A stretch of DNA of 64,000 bases from Solen grandis. Taxonomy: Eukaryota > Mollusca > Bivalvia > Adapedonta > Solenidae. Positions 37,770 through 51,800 of the stretch are shown here, piece by piece. The position numbers and the translations under genes are program-made. Numbering within the stretch: the stretch's first letter is position 1; each line of letters opens with the position of its first letter. The notes below the pieces were generated by a model. It searched no databases. It was given only the letters and a program-made list of their open reading frames with translations, and was not told where the DNA came from. The stretch is taken from contig CM037785.1 of assembly GCA_021229015.1 (NCBI GenBank), positions 34,707,062-34,771,061 on the forward strand. Reading direction: 5' to 3'.

Positions 37770-38428
37770 TGTTTGTGTCAAATATTTATCGATATTTAGA
37801 AGCCAGGATACAGAATAAAATATTAACTCTTACGTTCAAGGCACTACATGGTCAATCACCGGAGTATATTCAATTAATGTTAGAAATTTACAGACCCAGC
37901 CCCGTACTTAGATCCCAAGACGTTTCAGTGACACTAGTCCAACCTAGAACCAAAACAGCGAAATATGGGGACAGATGCTTTACTTTTAGTGCTACAAAAC
38001 TCAGGAACTCGTTGCCAGTATTAATACGCCAATCCAGCAGTTTCGTCTCTTTAAGAAACTCTTAAAAACATACTTCTTTGTTCGATTCTATAGCGATCAT
38101 TAAAATGAAAATTACTCGATTACTGTACTTTTAATAACTGTGGATTTAACATTTTAATGTTGGTTTTTTACACGTTTATTATTTAATGATATTTTCCCAG
38201 TTTGCTTCTTAAATTTTCTGTTGTTACTTATATTTTAAAACACTCTACGCATAATAGTCTTACCTTATTTTAGGTGTATTTAGTTTCAGTGGATGGTTTC
38301 ATTGCATGTTATTTTACATCTCCTATTTTTTTGTGTGTGTTTAAACAGATTGTAAAGCACTTTTGAACGTATAACATATATGAAAAAAGTGCTATATAAA
38401 TGTGGTGTAATAATAATAATAATAGTTA
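37770..38428 (+). mobile_element. LINE 3' end (CR1/L2-like)
   Basis: The frame reads ARIQNKILTLTFKALHGQSP then PRTKTAKYGDRCFTF and LRNSLPVLIRQSSSF, the C-terminus of CR1/L2-type ORF2. The 3' UTR ends GCTATATAAATGTGGTGTAA followed by (TAA)n, a typical tail. Confidence 0.88.
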
Positions 38429-38429
38429 T

Positions 38430-39086
38430 CGAGAAGCAACCTCACGTGTTTGTCATGCAGAATTAACAAGCACATACTTTATTAAATACTATTTGCACAT
38501 ACATAATCTAATTGAAAACATCTTCCAGTGTATTACATTTATTACAAGTTCATATATAGATTCCAAAGGTATTGCTGATCTGTATGTGCATATTATTCAA
38601 TAGCCATACACTTGATAACGAGTGTGACAATGAACTATAAACATTTATAAACAAAGGAATGACAAGCTGATCAAGACGATTTAATTGTGAGGAAAAAATA
38701 AGTTGTTTGTTTCCACTAACATCTCAAAAGAAAAATAGTGTGGGTAGGTCTGCTAAACTTTTTTTTAAATTGTTTTCTTGTTTTTTCTTACATTTGTAGT
38801 GGATATGACGAAAAAGGGGTTTTGCAACCTTGATAACCCGAGTGCTTGGAAAAATGTTTAGGGTCTGTACAAAAAATAGGGTCGATCGGGATAGTGAAAA
38901 CAAGTAACTTTTTAATTACGCTTGAAGGCGATACTGCCAACGACGATGTGAAAATCAGAAAGTACCCTATCCAGAATAATGCTGGTAGTTTTCCTTTTAT
39001 TGTAATGGCTAGCAATCATTTTCTGCTCATAATGGCCATACTTTAGACTTTACGGTCAAGGATTTTCCACGTGTGGTCCCGTGTGT

Positions 39087-39123
<37 letters not shown>

Positions 39124-40079
39124 AAGAGACAGCAGCGGAAGAGACTGACTTCTTCGGTTTTACAAACTGAAAGGTGTTTTATGTCACAATCATTAATATG
39201 CACACAATTGTGGCGATCTAACTGTTTGTCAAATGGCTTCTGTGATCCGTTATCTAATTTTAAAGCACCGAATTCTTATTTTTGAAGCCAACAGTCACGA
39301 TTTTTACAATAATAAAAAGTCGAGAAAAATCAAGAGAAAGAGAGAGAAAAAAGGCCGACAATTGTGGCGCATATTGGAGTCAATATTGCATTAAAAGTTT
39401 CAAAAATTAAAGAAAAAATACATGTTTGCCAGTGCATGCATAAATATTTTAATTAATACAGTCGTTGCATTAAGCAACAAACTAAATTGCAAAGCTGTTC
39501 ACGGTCGCTATTTTAACAACGACTAGGTCGAAAGTAACTACAAGAATAAGACATATGTTGTATTTCTTGCTTTAAGTTTTTACTTTGGAAAATGTATAAT
39601 TAATAAACGGTGTATCAAAAATAATTATGTTTCTTAGTTAACTTTTTACCCCTTAATATGCGTTATTATTAGTAGGTTATGTAGATAAGGCTATGTTGTC
39701 GGGAAACAGAACGCTCCTTTCAATCTTTGTCAGAATGGGGGAAAGGTCAAACAATTATATAGAGGTTACAAATTTGTGTTTGCTTTCTCCTTTTCTGCTT
39801 TTCCATGGTCTCCCAAACAACCTGTCTATCGGCGTGTAGACCTAGAAAGAGACTATCAGCTAGTATATGCTTCCAACTTTTGTGAAGATTCTCCGTTAGT
39901 ACTGTAGTGCCGAATGTTTGTGTATGTCACTTCGGAAAGATTAAATATCTAGATTGCCTTATACATCTTGCTATACAGATGTTGCAATCGACCTATTAAT
40001 ATACACATTCGTGTCAGTTTGTTAAGTGTCGCAGTAGTTATATGCAGCGCGCTGCAAGATGAATTGGGGAATTTACCTT
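38430..40079. other. Intergenic, nothing recognised
   Basis: Short frames only. Poly(T) at 39089. Confidence 0.55.
39089..39119. repeat. Poly(T) tract
   Basis: About 30 T following GTGTGTG. Confidence 0.9.
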
Positions 40080-40285
40080 TTTTTCCCATATTTTTAGTCT
40101 AAAACCTCTTGACCAGAACGCGAGAAACGTGAGGGACCCCATCAGAACGAGGCGGACCGGGAGGGAACGTACTGACATCCGTGGTAGACCACGGGCCGAA
40201 GCGTGTTGCGCCTTGGTGCCACCGGGGCTCATTCCCTTCCCCTCCACGGCTCGTCACGGATATACCGTGATAGACCGTGAGTAAA
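40080..40285. repeat. GC-rich block, probably repeat-derived
   Basis: This block is far richer in GC than its surroundings and carries short CCGTG(G/A)T motifs in both orientations. A 69-codon minus frame is present but has no recognisable product. Confidence 0.35.
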
Positions 40286-41104
40286 CTTGGCAGGACTTTT
40301 CATAACTTGTATACAGAGTAAACAAGAAATATCTTTAAAAAAGATATTCGGCGTAGGATGAAAGAAAAACGAGATTTTCATTCATGCATAAATATACTTT
40401 AATTAAGAAACTTATAAATGGAAATATATGCAAAACACATTTCAAAGACTCTAATGTTATGATAGGTTATAAAAGCATTGTTGTAAATAATTGTAAAAAA
40501 CATGTCTAATTTTGGTAGTGAACAATGATGAATGGCAATGTTTTTAACAAGGTTTATTTTGCAAATAAGAAAATAGTCCACGAGATGTGTACAACAACAG
40601 GAATGTAGCAAAAAAAAGTACAATTTAAAAATAATGTCTATATATATTCAAAACAAAATGTACAGTAAAGAATGACTAGACTATTATACAAAAGACACGA
40701 CTGACCATTGTCGTAAACAGGCTTACCTGCACCATAAAAAATTGTAAAATGATTAAAATCAGAATATGAAATGATTTGATATAACAAATATTTCAGAGTA
40801 CCTCCAAATGTTCTTATTTAAAAGCAGTGTAATGTTATAAATTATCCTATGAACTATAAAAAAAATCTATGATAATCAGCTGCATAAAACCTAATTTAGT
40901 TCCAGGCTGATCATGTAATGAGCAGTTATCTGCTCGTTGTAGTTAGGACATACAATTTTTTCTTCACCTTTATTTTATTTCTTACTGACAAAAGCTTGTT
41001 CAGGTCTGATTTTATCAGTTGTAAACTTTAACAAAATAGTTTATACAGGCATATACATTAATGATCATCACCTTAAAGCATAGATTCATTGATAAAGGAA
41101 GTTA

Positions 41105-41500
41105 CAATAAACAAGATAGCCATGATGGCCCTGAATGACTCGCCTGGGTATCACGGCTACAATTTTATTTTCAATTTTTTTTTTTTAATATAAAAAATAG
41201 ACAACAATTCTAGTATAACTTAAAAATATTTTACCCCTGATGCAGTGGTGCGAAATTTTATCACCTGAAGTACATGGTTTCATCAATAAACTAAATACCT
41301 AAGATCTAGACGACATAGTTTCAAATATGAAGAATTTGAATGTTTATCCAATATATGTCTATGTAAAATAACTGTCACCTGGGTTGTGGCCGTTTATCTT
41401 TCGATATGTTCCATTAGACAATGCTACATGCCAAATATTTAAGCTGTAGCTTTTCTGGTGTTACAGAAGATTTTTTAAGTGATCCCATTTTAATCTGGAA
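41105..41500 (-). mobile_element. Partial TAGCTC/TTGT family element
   Basis: It begins AACAAGATAGCCATGATGG and CTGAATGACTCGCCTGGG, the same end as at 15593. The right end is not found and the body is short and diverged. Confidence 0.55.
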
Positions 41501-41594
41501 AAATAAGTGACTCATTTTTTTTTAAATTGCCAGTGTATGTGTAATTTTTGAGAAGAGTGTTTTAAGTGTTTTACCCATAGGCTATTCATTTAGA

Positions 41595-41978
41595 CTATAA
41601 TGCAAGTATACCTAATGGAAAAAGATATGGATAAGCTAATTCTTCACCATGTGGAACATCTTTTAGCCATAAAGGCTGATCAAACTTAGTGGGAAGGAAA
41701 ATCTTTTTACCAGTTCGAATAATGGACTCAATATCTAGTTCAGGTAAGACGAAGTCATTTGGGGTAACAGAACACTGAGTTGCCTTATTTAACTCTTCAT
41801 TAATGATTTGTCTTGGTATCTTAGAATTGCAGACGGTGTTGCTTATTTCGATGTTGCAAGACGGTAAGTCTGGAAAAAATTTATACAAATGATTGTGCTC
41901 TTTAAGCCACTGTAATGCATTTATTACATGTTTGTATCTAGAACATTCCGAGGAAAAGCGCGCGAAAGACCGACGCAC
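41595..41978 (-). mobile_element. Helitron-like replicase/helicase protein fragment
   Basis: A 127-codon minus-strand frame contains YKHVINALQWLKEHNHLYK and PHGEELAYPYLFPLG, which resemble the N-terminal region of Helitron helicase-like proteins. No Rep or helicase motifs follow, so it is a fragment. Confidence 0.65.
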
Positions 41979-42659
41979 AACAAATTTAGTACGCTCTAGA
42001 AATAGTTCAGTATTTTTTCTATGAAATATACTTATTTATAGACGGTAATACAAAAAATTTATCAAATTGTTTATATTTGTTCATATCATTATTGCACATG
42101 ACAATTATGATATAAAAGCGTTATTAGTTGTTTTGGTTTTGGCGAATTAATTTTCAATGAGAGCATCTCGGCAGGCTGGAAGAATTCAATATACATAGTA
42201 ATTAAGGGGTTTCATGTCATAACACGGTGGATTCTTTTTTGTTGTTTTAAATCATTTTCACAAAGTAGCATTCCTCAATTAATGGAAAAGGATTGTATTT
42301 AACTTACTGAAATCACTTTCATGTTTACATCAATAAGAAAAGTAATAACACCAAGCTGAATGATATATACAAGCTGCACCCCTTATTTACAGTAATTTTA
42401 TAGTCCATAACGATGCGTTAACCAATAACAGGAGTCCTTTTATTCAGCTTAGAATTATTTACCGCTGTTAGCGTACATTTGATTAGTTTAAGATGCGAGT
42501 TGAAATCGAAATTATACAGCTACGCCGAAAAAAATAACAAATATAAAATACGGTCCACAAAGTTATGTGCAAACAGGGCAGAATAACTACTGTGTAGTAG
42601 ACTAGTCACAAGACCCGAACTTCAGCAACAATACTTTGCGCTATGTAATATCTTAATTC

Positions 42660-43832
42660 TTAGAAAAACATTCCATCCTTCGTATTTTTTTTAAATATTC
42701 AAGTAAGTGAAGTTGTCATACTTGACATAGATTATTACCTGAATAGCTGGAAATATTTGTTAAGAAATTAATGTGAGAATATTCAGTAGACAAATAAGAA
42801 TTTTCAAATTCGACCTTAAGTATATAAATATATCTAAGCGCTACGTATAGTCTAGATGATGGAATTCCATACTGGTGATTAAATATCTTAATTTTATTTC
42901 ACTGTAGCAACTTCAGCCTGACTTGTCTATTTATCTTATTCTAAATATTGAAATGGCCAGACTAGAATTCTCCTGCACCTGACTGATGTCAGATCAGGGG
43001 TAGTGGACTGGTTAGTGTTATTTTTCGGGACTCTCCCTAGGTAAGCTCATAGATTGATTCTTGTGGGATCTACCCGTCCAATCCCGGCAGTTTCATGAAG
43101 TAAACCGAGTTCCTCTTAAGGCATCTGAATATAAAGGCTGAAATAAGAAATTTTTTTTTAAAGATATTCGGCGAAAGTTTAAAGTAAGTGTAACAGAATT
43201 AGATAAATATTATTTTGAAACAAGACTTCATAGTATTTTGGACGGTTTTTTTCTGACCTTTTCATCAAAAGTAGGTCAAAGTCATCTGCATAATGAAGAG
43301 GCTCATCCACTTAAAACCTATCCAGACACCTTTTTTAAGGAAGGTCAAAGGTCTATCCACATCTCATGAAGGACATATAAGTAATAGCAGCTCAAATAAA
43401 GTCAACCTGATCGGTCGCCCGTCGACGCCAGACGCCCAACCGGATATCATCAATGTAAAGGACGGAATTACTCGTTGAATAGCCTAAAAGAACTGTGCAA
43501 ACCAATGAAAAAGGTGTTTTTCCACTACACTCGGTTGTTAAAAGCTCTTAACCAAGATTTTACTGGATCAGGAATTAGGTCAAAATCCATTGTATACAGC
43601 TTACGCCGACAAAGAAACAGCAGCAAACAAACGATCTGAAAATTAGATTATATGAGCAGAATGACTGTTAATTGAAATATCATAAAACAATTGCCTTTCC
43701 TGGGCGAGAAGAGGGTCCACAGCCTTATATATACAATGTATAACATTTTTTTTTTGTTAGAAAATACATTGAAACCTAGTGGCTAGGCTATCGTACACAA
43801 GTCGACGTGTATTCTGAATTGCTCAGATGAAG
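42660..43832 (+). repeat. Upstream part of the segmental duplication, copy 2
   Basis: It corresponds block by block to 24040-25257. A separate, more distant match (TTTTAAATCAT...CATTCCTCAATT) links 42240-42320 to 17660-17770. Confidence 0.8.
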
Positions 43833-43999
43833 ATGGCTTCCCATAACTACTCCGATCACGTGTCCGCTATTCTGTCCAATGGAATGACCACACTGGCCAT
43901 CGGTATCGGGAAGGAGCTTGGACTATTCCGAGTCTTGCTGGACGCTGACCAGCCCGTCTCTGTCGAGGATATCGCGGGACAGCTAAATTTGAAGAAAAG
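43833..43999 (+). CDS. Methyltransferase copy 2, exon 1
   Basis: It encodes MASHNYSDHVSAILSNGM to LNLKK plus two bases. The donor is AAAAG|GTTCGA. The alternative start at 43827 is in frame. Confidence 0.9.
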
Positions 44000-46900
44000 G
44001 TTCGACTTTTTGTTTTTTCTTTCCACCGTTTGTTCCAGTTTTAAACATAAATAATATATCCTTAATGTTGAACTGCGTGGTTTTAAAATGCCAAGTGTTT
44101 AAGAACGCGTGATTAAGCATCACAATCCTTGTAGAAAATTACAAACATATATGGTTTGTAATTTACCGTACGTTTGCAGGTTACATTTCATTATTTACAG
44201 TATATGCAATGTTTATACCGATAAATGCGTGCGGTAAGTTTGCACATTATAGTACAAGGGGAAAAGTCATAAATATCCGCCAATATTCTAATTACTATTT
44301 CTATTTTTTTAATATTTGAATGTATTATTTCAAATAATAATTTACAAATTATAACACAGCATATGCTAAATATCTCTATCTAATCACAATTACATATAAA
44401 CAAGTTCACACCACCTTATTTGGAAATAACAAATCTACAAGTTACTAGTCTACAAGTTACAAATATCTAATATCATAAAGAAGTTGGCAATGTCCTCTCA
44501 AGATGGCGATACTGGATACAGATGGCACTGATCTAAAAATAGAACAGAAAAATAATAGCACCTGCTCAAGCGTCTATTAACTGACTGCATGTGTCCCGTA
44601 CATTCAAACTGTACGCATGCGTTTTTCAGCAGTTCGTTTTCTGACCTCCATCAGAACTGCTAACTCAGACACTTTAAAATAATTTTCTAAGAAGAATATG
44701 AGAGTTTCTGCTGTAAAACTGAATGACGGACGCCCTGGTCTACCAGAAACTAAAAATGGAGCAAACTACTGTGTTAGCACTGTTATTAGGTTTAATTTGA
44801 CAGTTCTGTAAAACAGATGAAATTAAAGCTATATAAGACTGAGTCAAAATTTGTAATGCTTAACAAATGGAGCAATATTTCAGAAGTGTGTTCTTACTGA
44901 CACTCCATAGTAGTACACCTTCCATTCACAAGAACTTGTGCAATTGTGCATATTTTTAAGTGCAATATTCCGTTATCTGCTTTTTGGTATCAGACATTGT
45001 ACTGGTGTCAGGTCCATTGCTACTCTGCAGTCTATTCTCCCTGTGTTTGTTTTTTTGTTGTTTTTTTATCATCTAAATATCACCAGAATAATTAGTTTTA
45101 ATCTAGATAGGCATTTATAAAATACATTAGAAACAATTAAATACTTTACATACAAACTGAAAGATAGTGTAACATCAATGTTTGAAACCCTTAACTGGTC
45201 TACCCTGCACACAGACAAAAAATCAGAAGATAATCAACTTTTTATAAAGCTGTTAACAACGAGTCTCCTATCAACATCCCTGAATACATTTCTTCGCGTT
45301 CCCTTCGTAACACCGAGCACATAATAAAGCCTTGGAGTTACGTGCTAACTTCGCAATATATATATATATATAAAACAGCTCTCTACCACGTACAATCCCT
45401 CCTGACCTCCTGACCTAGTGCTATCCAAATCTGTAGATGAATTCAACATTCATCTTCCTGGCAATGCTTTAGAAATTCAAGTGTTTTTTAGACTGGCGGC
45501 TGGCCGCCAGTCTTATGCTGAAATTCGAAATCAGGCCTTTCTAATTTGCATATTTTCCACAACATTTTTAACTGTAGCACCCCGCGCTTTGTACGGATCC
45601 ATACAATGCAAGCTGAGCTAACGAAAGCGAGTGGAGTGTGTTACACAGATGTGTTGCAACGACGTTTAAATGACATTTAGAAACTCTTTCAATGTGTAAA
45701 GTTTGTGTGTCCACTCTTCTGTTCCAAATTCCTCAAGCTGAATACAACCATTTTCAGCGTGAACAAAATACCTGCGTCTTTTACAAAACAGAGATTTAAC
45801 CCAACTGGGGTACATGTAGATCCACACATGCAATCAAGAAAAATAGTGCTTCACATAAGTACATGTACGTAATTAACCCAAAGTAGTTCAGCAGCGTTTC
45901 GCTCGATAATGATATATTTCGTTGTATTTCTGTTATATTACGTTGCATTTCTATCTTCTCATAACATCAATAGCCACGCAAAAGCTAGAACAGTGGAAAA
46001 GAAGCGGTCATAATTTAGTGGAATGGAAGATCACGTGACCCAATGTTTTGAAGTGGTAGGCCTAAAACACGCAATGAAAATTTATGGAGCAATGGACGCA
46101 ATGAAACTATTACCTAGCAATGGAAATTTTATTTTCAGAAAAGCGCAGTATTAAATGCCATAAAACTACTTTTGAACCATCTATAACTGTCTTCTTATAT
46201 ATAAACATAAATTTAAGACAATAGCATACGAATTAACTTGGTGGAGTTATTAAATTGGAGACTATTATGTTATATTATTCTTGCATGGGTTAAAATAAGA
46301 ATACAATACTAATGATCTGGCATACGTTTTTTAATATGTTCAATCTAAATAAAGCAGACACACGTACGATGTTTACACTGCTAGCTCCGCTCTCCAGGCC
46401 AGGTATAAATTAATGGACAGTGTATCCATATAAACATGCATCATATCACAAAATGATAATAATCAATATAATGTTTTAAATTTAATGATTATTATTAATT
46501 TGTGTATCTATATCATCAAGATTTTTCATATACCGCGCAATGTAAATAACCGCGAAATGGAAATTCCATTGCACCTTAAAAATACCACGCAGATGAAAGT
46601 TATATGTTCATATGCAAACTCGTACCAACGACAAGTTATGAAGACATGTTATTTATATGTATTAGATACTCCAAATTAAAACTGTTCAATTCATTATAAA
46701 TTTGTCATGTACCATACTATACACAGCGGATCCATTTTTCGGTGATACCGGTATACCCATACAGCATTGACTGGCGCGTGTATGCCACACTTCCAGTAAA
46801 TTAATCAAACATGCGCATGCTGACGCAATAGAAGTATGAAGAAGGAAATTTAAGATTAAGTTTAGGTACTGCCGCACTGCAGTATCACGCCGTAGACATG

Positions 46901-48831
46901 AGGCATGATACCACACCCAGTCACATTATCCTTATACCGGGTCAACTAGTCCTGGAACTACCCTTATATGCTGAGCGCCAAGCAAGGGAGCTATACTAGT
47001 ACCTTTTTTGCGACTTTGGTATGTCGCGGGAACAATATGCATAGCATTTTAAATCATATGAACAATTACAAGTCGCGGCCGGGGGTCGAACCCACGACCT
47101 CCCGCTCCCGAGGCGTCCAAACTTTTTTTTTTCACATAGTTTGTTCTGACACTTCACAGAATGAGTTTTCAATCTTGGAGTTTACTTTAAGCATTCACTT
47201 CAAATGCACATCTGCCTTAGTTAATTGTTTAAGCCAGAAAGTGTTTTAAAGTATTTTCACAGCGTTATCTTCTGCTAATTATTCAATACCTTTACACCAT
47301 TAGTGGGTACCGTTGTAAAACAAGCAAATAAAAATAAGTAAAAAAAATAAAGAGAAAGCCCGACCCACCCTATTTTTTTTAGGTGAAAATGAAAAAATCT
47401 TCAGAAATTATCATATGTAAAAACATGTTCTTGTAAGCAGATATTTTAACATCTATGCATTTTTTTTTCACAAATTTCATTAAATTCTTTTCCAACTGCC
47501 TAAAAATACTGTAACCATCAGGTTGTGATCACTGAATGCATATTTCGCATATTTTCTTTATTATAATAGTCGCTAACCATTACCGCAATGTAAAAGTCCG
47601 AACCTTTACGAAAAGTACGTTCTTTTCTGGAATCAATACAAACACCAGAAAAAAAAAAAGAAACATAAATTTTCATGAAACACTTAAATCACCCTTGAGC
47701 ATGGACGTCAACATCTATACTGACTGAAAGACGAAAACATCATAAGGGCTAACAGTGAACACTAAGTAATTATCAACGAAATGTTAACAAATAGCATCCT
47801 GAGATATGACGCGTTTTTATCCCCACAATATTTTTTATTCTTTTTAGCTCAGCTGAGCACGAAGTTCTCAGGTGCGATATTGTGATCCATCTCTGTCCGG
47901 CGTCCATCAGTGCGTCGTCAGCTTTTGCTTTAAACGACATCTCCTTCTAAACCACAGAGCAGATTTTTATCAATCTTTACAGGAATGATCCTTAGCTGGT
48001 ACGGAGTAAAAATAGCTAATTTCGTTCCGGTCCGCCTACCAAAATGGCCACCAGAGCTAAAAATAGAAAAATCTTAAAACGTCATCTTCTCCTGAACAGC
48101 TACGTAGACTTTGTTGAAACTTTACAGGAATAACCATTAGGCGATTGCTGCCTTAGCTAAAATTATAAATAAATCTTTAAACGACACCTCTTTCTTAATC
48201 CACTATGCATATTTTGACGAAACTTAACAGGAATGATCCTTAGGTGATACTGCACAAAAATAGCTTAAACCGTTCCGGTCTGCCTACGTAGATGACCGCC
48301 AGAGCTAAAAATAGAAAAATCTTTAAACGACATCTGGGCAGATTTGTGTTTTGACCCTTTGCTTCTCAATTTCTATATATTATGTGCATGTTTTTCCTTT
48401 CTTTAGCATTTTCTCTCAAGCAGTTGAATTCAGGTGAGCGATTTAGAGTCATCATGGCCTTCTTGTTTTATTTAAGAGTGTGTCGCAAATAGAATTTATT
48501 TTCACCAATCTATATGCATGACGAGAAATATCAACTTACCTTGTATAGACTTTTTAATACACTTGTAGATAATAATGTTGTATATCCAACTTCAAACCTC
48601 GTTTCAGAATATGAAAAATCTGGATACCAGTAATGGATTTAAAAGGGATATTTATTATATTGTCATGGACGTCAGTCAATTATCAAAATTGATAGTGTAT
48701 GTTCCTATGTTGAAACGGATATTTTAAAGATGTTAATAAAAAAAAACTCTAATCACGATAAAAAATTGAATGGGATATGAAATGATCAATTCCGATTTCT
48801 TATGTTTTGTCTTTATTTCTAGCATTGAATA

Positions 48832-48876
<45 letters not shown>

Positions 48877-51800
48877 TTCCCTCAATTCTAAAAAGTTCAT
48901 GTTTATTACAAAAAATGCCGTATTCAACCGAAAGAATTTAAACCTTCAATCCGCTCCATTGACAATACACAAACTAAATACAGTATGCCCGGTGGTGAGC
49001 CGCAGTGCAATAAAAGAATCTTTAAATCAATTCAAGTTTGAAACTCCATGTAACTTTTTAACAGGACTGCTTTCAAAGCTGGTCTATGGCGGCACACATT
49101 TCTGCATCGCAATTAAATTTTGTTTTCTGTGTTATAAATAAATAGTGTTTCATGTTTATTTCAGTACAATTGTGCATGGAATTCGAAACTGAATTGAAAT
49201 GTGTTGATAATCGATGCTGGAGATAAACTATTTAATCAACCGTAATGAAAAAAAAAGTGCGCAGCGTAAAAATCGCACCTCATTCGGATATATTTTGAAA
49301 CTGACTGGAATTTCCAGCGATATATGGATAAAATTTCAGTTGACCTATTGGCGCAGCAGGTAAAGTAGTTCGGCTGTTCGCCATATAAGATGTTTTAAAG
49401 GGGTGTAGGTTCGAGTCCAAGCGGGATCATATATTCTATAATCTTTTTCATTATTATTTTTGTAATACAAGATTTATATTTTTGTTATATTGAATATAAT
49501 TAATTAACGTATATATAAAAATGAAATGGAAAAAACGTAGATTAAATAATGATAGTTTGTTGTTTTAGATTTGCTTCCACATATTCATATAATCTTATAA
49601 AAAGTAGGCAAGAAAAAGGGAAAGTAACAGTGGCGATATACTTATTGTTAGCAGTCCATTGAGACAAATGATGTGTTCATCTTTTTTAACGACCGTGTTC
49701 ACGCAAGGTTAAAGTGGGTTATAACTTTTGGTTTATTGGCATTGCTTGAAAATTTGATCATCGTTTATTAAATTTACTTTGATAAGCAAAAGAAATGCGA
49801 CATTATCACATTAAAAACCTTTGTCTCTCCGCGCTTTCAGCGCTTTGATTTTCTTCACATCATCATTATCATTGATACTAGTAACATGATAATATCATAA
49901 ACGCCATTTAAATTCAGGATACTTTACTTAAAACTGTAATAGCATAAAGAAATACTTACGTGACACTTGCCTAAATACGTCACACTCCTAACAGTGATAA
50001 CGTCACGCTGCGCTACTTTAATCACTGCCACCAAATAAAACACGTGACGATATTTAATCCTTATGATCAAAACATGGCGACCCGTTGCTATGTAAGAAGA
50101 AAGTCAGTGAAAACTGTTTTTGCTGCGGGGATAAAAACAGACTATTTAATGTCCGAAATTATAAAGATGGGATCATTGTCAATAAAATATCCTGTTTAAT
50201 AGGCGAGTACAGTTAAATTTCATGTTTAGCTAAGTGAAGGTCGTCTGCTCTTGTAACGTTATAATCTTACTACATGTATTTTCATCAAATATTCTTCTTT
50301 GCTTTTATCTTTTATTGGCCGCAAGTCATATATTGCTTCATTTTGTGATTCCCTTATCATCGTTCTCGTAACATTTCGGACATTGTTGCATTGGGCAGAT
50401 AGCCGAGATTATCCGCTTGTGTACAAGTCATTTGCGGGTTTCCCAAAGTTGACATGAATTGAGGGAAAAAACAAACACCAATCAGAAACACGGGCAGTCT
50501 ATAAATGACACATGGTCTAAGTCCATAACAGACTCAAAGTTTGTGTCGTCACTAGCTTGCGCTAATCTTTAAATAGACCGTAGGATTCTCCCCAAAAACT
50601 GCGAATTGTGATTCCGCGCAAGTAGACCTACGTAGTAAAAGGCTAAGCATTTTATGAATGTGACCAAAGGTAAGTAACATGAACATGCCTAGATATCACT
50701 TAATGTGTTTTATCATTGTTAACACATAATTTCAACACTGGTATAGCATATTAAGCAATCCACATATAAATAAGAATTACTATCCTACTTTCATTTTCCC
50801 ATATATTTTTGGAAACCGCTGTTGTGTATGTATAATTTGCAGCTTGGTATTTTTCTCTAAAAAGGTTATATACAATGCAACAAACACATTTAACATCATA
50901 AATCAACAAAAACTAAATATCGTGTGAAATTATTTGATGTGTACGTTATTTATTCACTTATCGATCTCAGTGGCCAAGCCATAATTTACTCATAATCCAT
51001 TACGCGGTTGGTGCATGGGGCGATCGCTTCCGTGGCCGAGACCGCGTGGGTCATTCGGATTTATAGCTCACCTGAGCAAAGCTCAGGGTGAGCTATTGTG
51101 ATCCCGTGAGTGTGCGGCGTCAACAATTTTTTGTGTTTACACTCTATAACCTTTATTTCTTAAGCAATCATCTTCAAACTTTAAGACAATGTTTATAACC
51201 ATAATATCTCGATTGAGTTCGATTATGGCTGAGTTTCGTCAGGAGTTATGCCCCTTTTAATATTAAAAAAATGTCATATTTCACTTTGTTTACACTCTAG
51301 CATCTTCATCTTTTGAGCAATCATCTTCAAACTTATGGCAATGCTTATGACCATAAGTCTCGATGAGTTGATTAGCTGAGATCGTATTAGGTCAGGAGTT
51401 AGGCCCCTTTAAATTTTCAAAAAAATCCAGATTTCACTTTGTTTACACTCTAGCATCTTCATCTTTTGAGCAATCATCTTCAAACTTTATGGCAATGCTT
51501 ATGACCATAATGTCTCGACTGAGTTTGATTAAAGCTGAGATCTGTTGATTAGGTCAGGAGTTATGCCCCTTTAAATTTAAAAAAAAATGTCAGATTTCAC
51601 TTTGATAACACTCTAGCATCATTATTTTTAGCAATTTTTTTAAATTGAGTTCAATTGTGGCTGAGATGGGCCATTTAGGTCAGGAGTAATGCCCCTTTTA
51701 ATACAAAAAATGCAAGTTTTCACTTTGTTTTTCTCCACCAACTTCATTTTTTTAACAATCTTTTTTAAACTTTAAGACAATGTTTATGCCCATAATCTCG

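Noticed and set aside
48733..49141. 123-codon plus frame with poly-Phe
   Set aside because: Generated by the poly(T) tract; no recognisable domain or splice context.
49345..49435. Functional tRNA gene
   Set aside because: A and B boxes are present but the arms do not pair into a cloverleaf by eye; more likely a SINE head. The same applies to 24618 and 62985.
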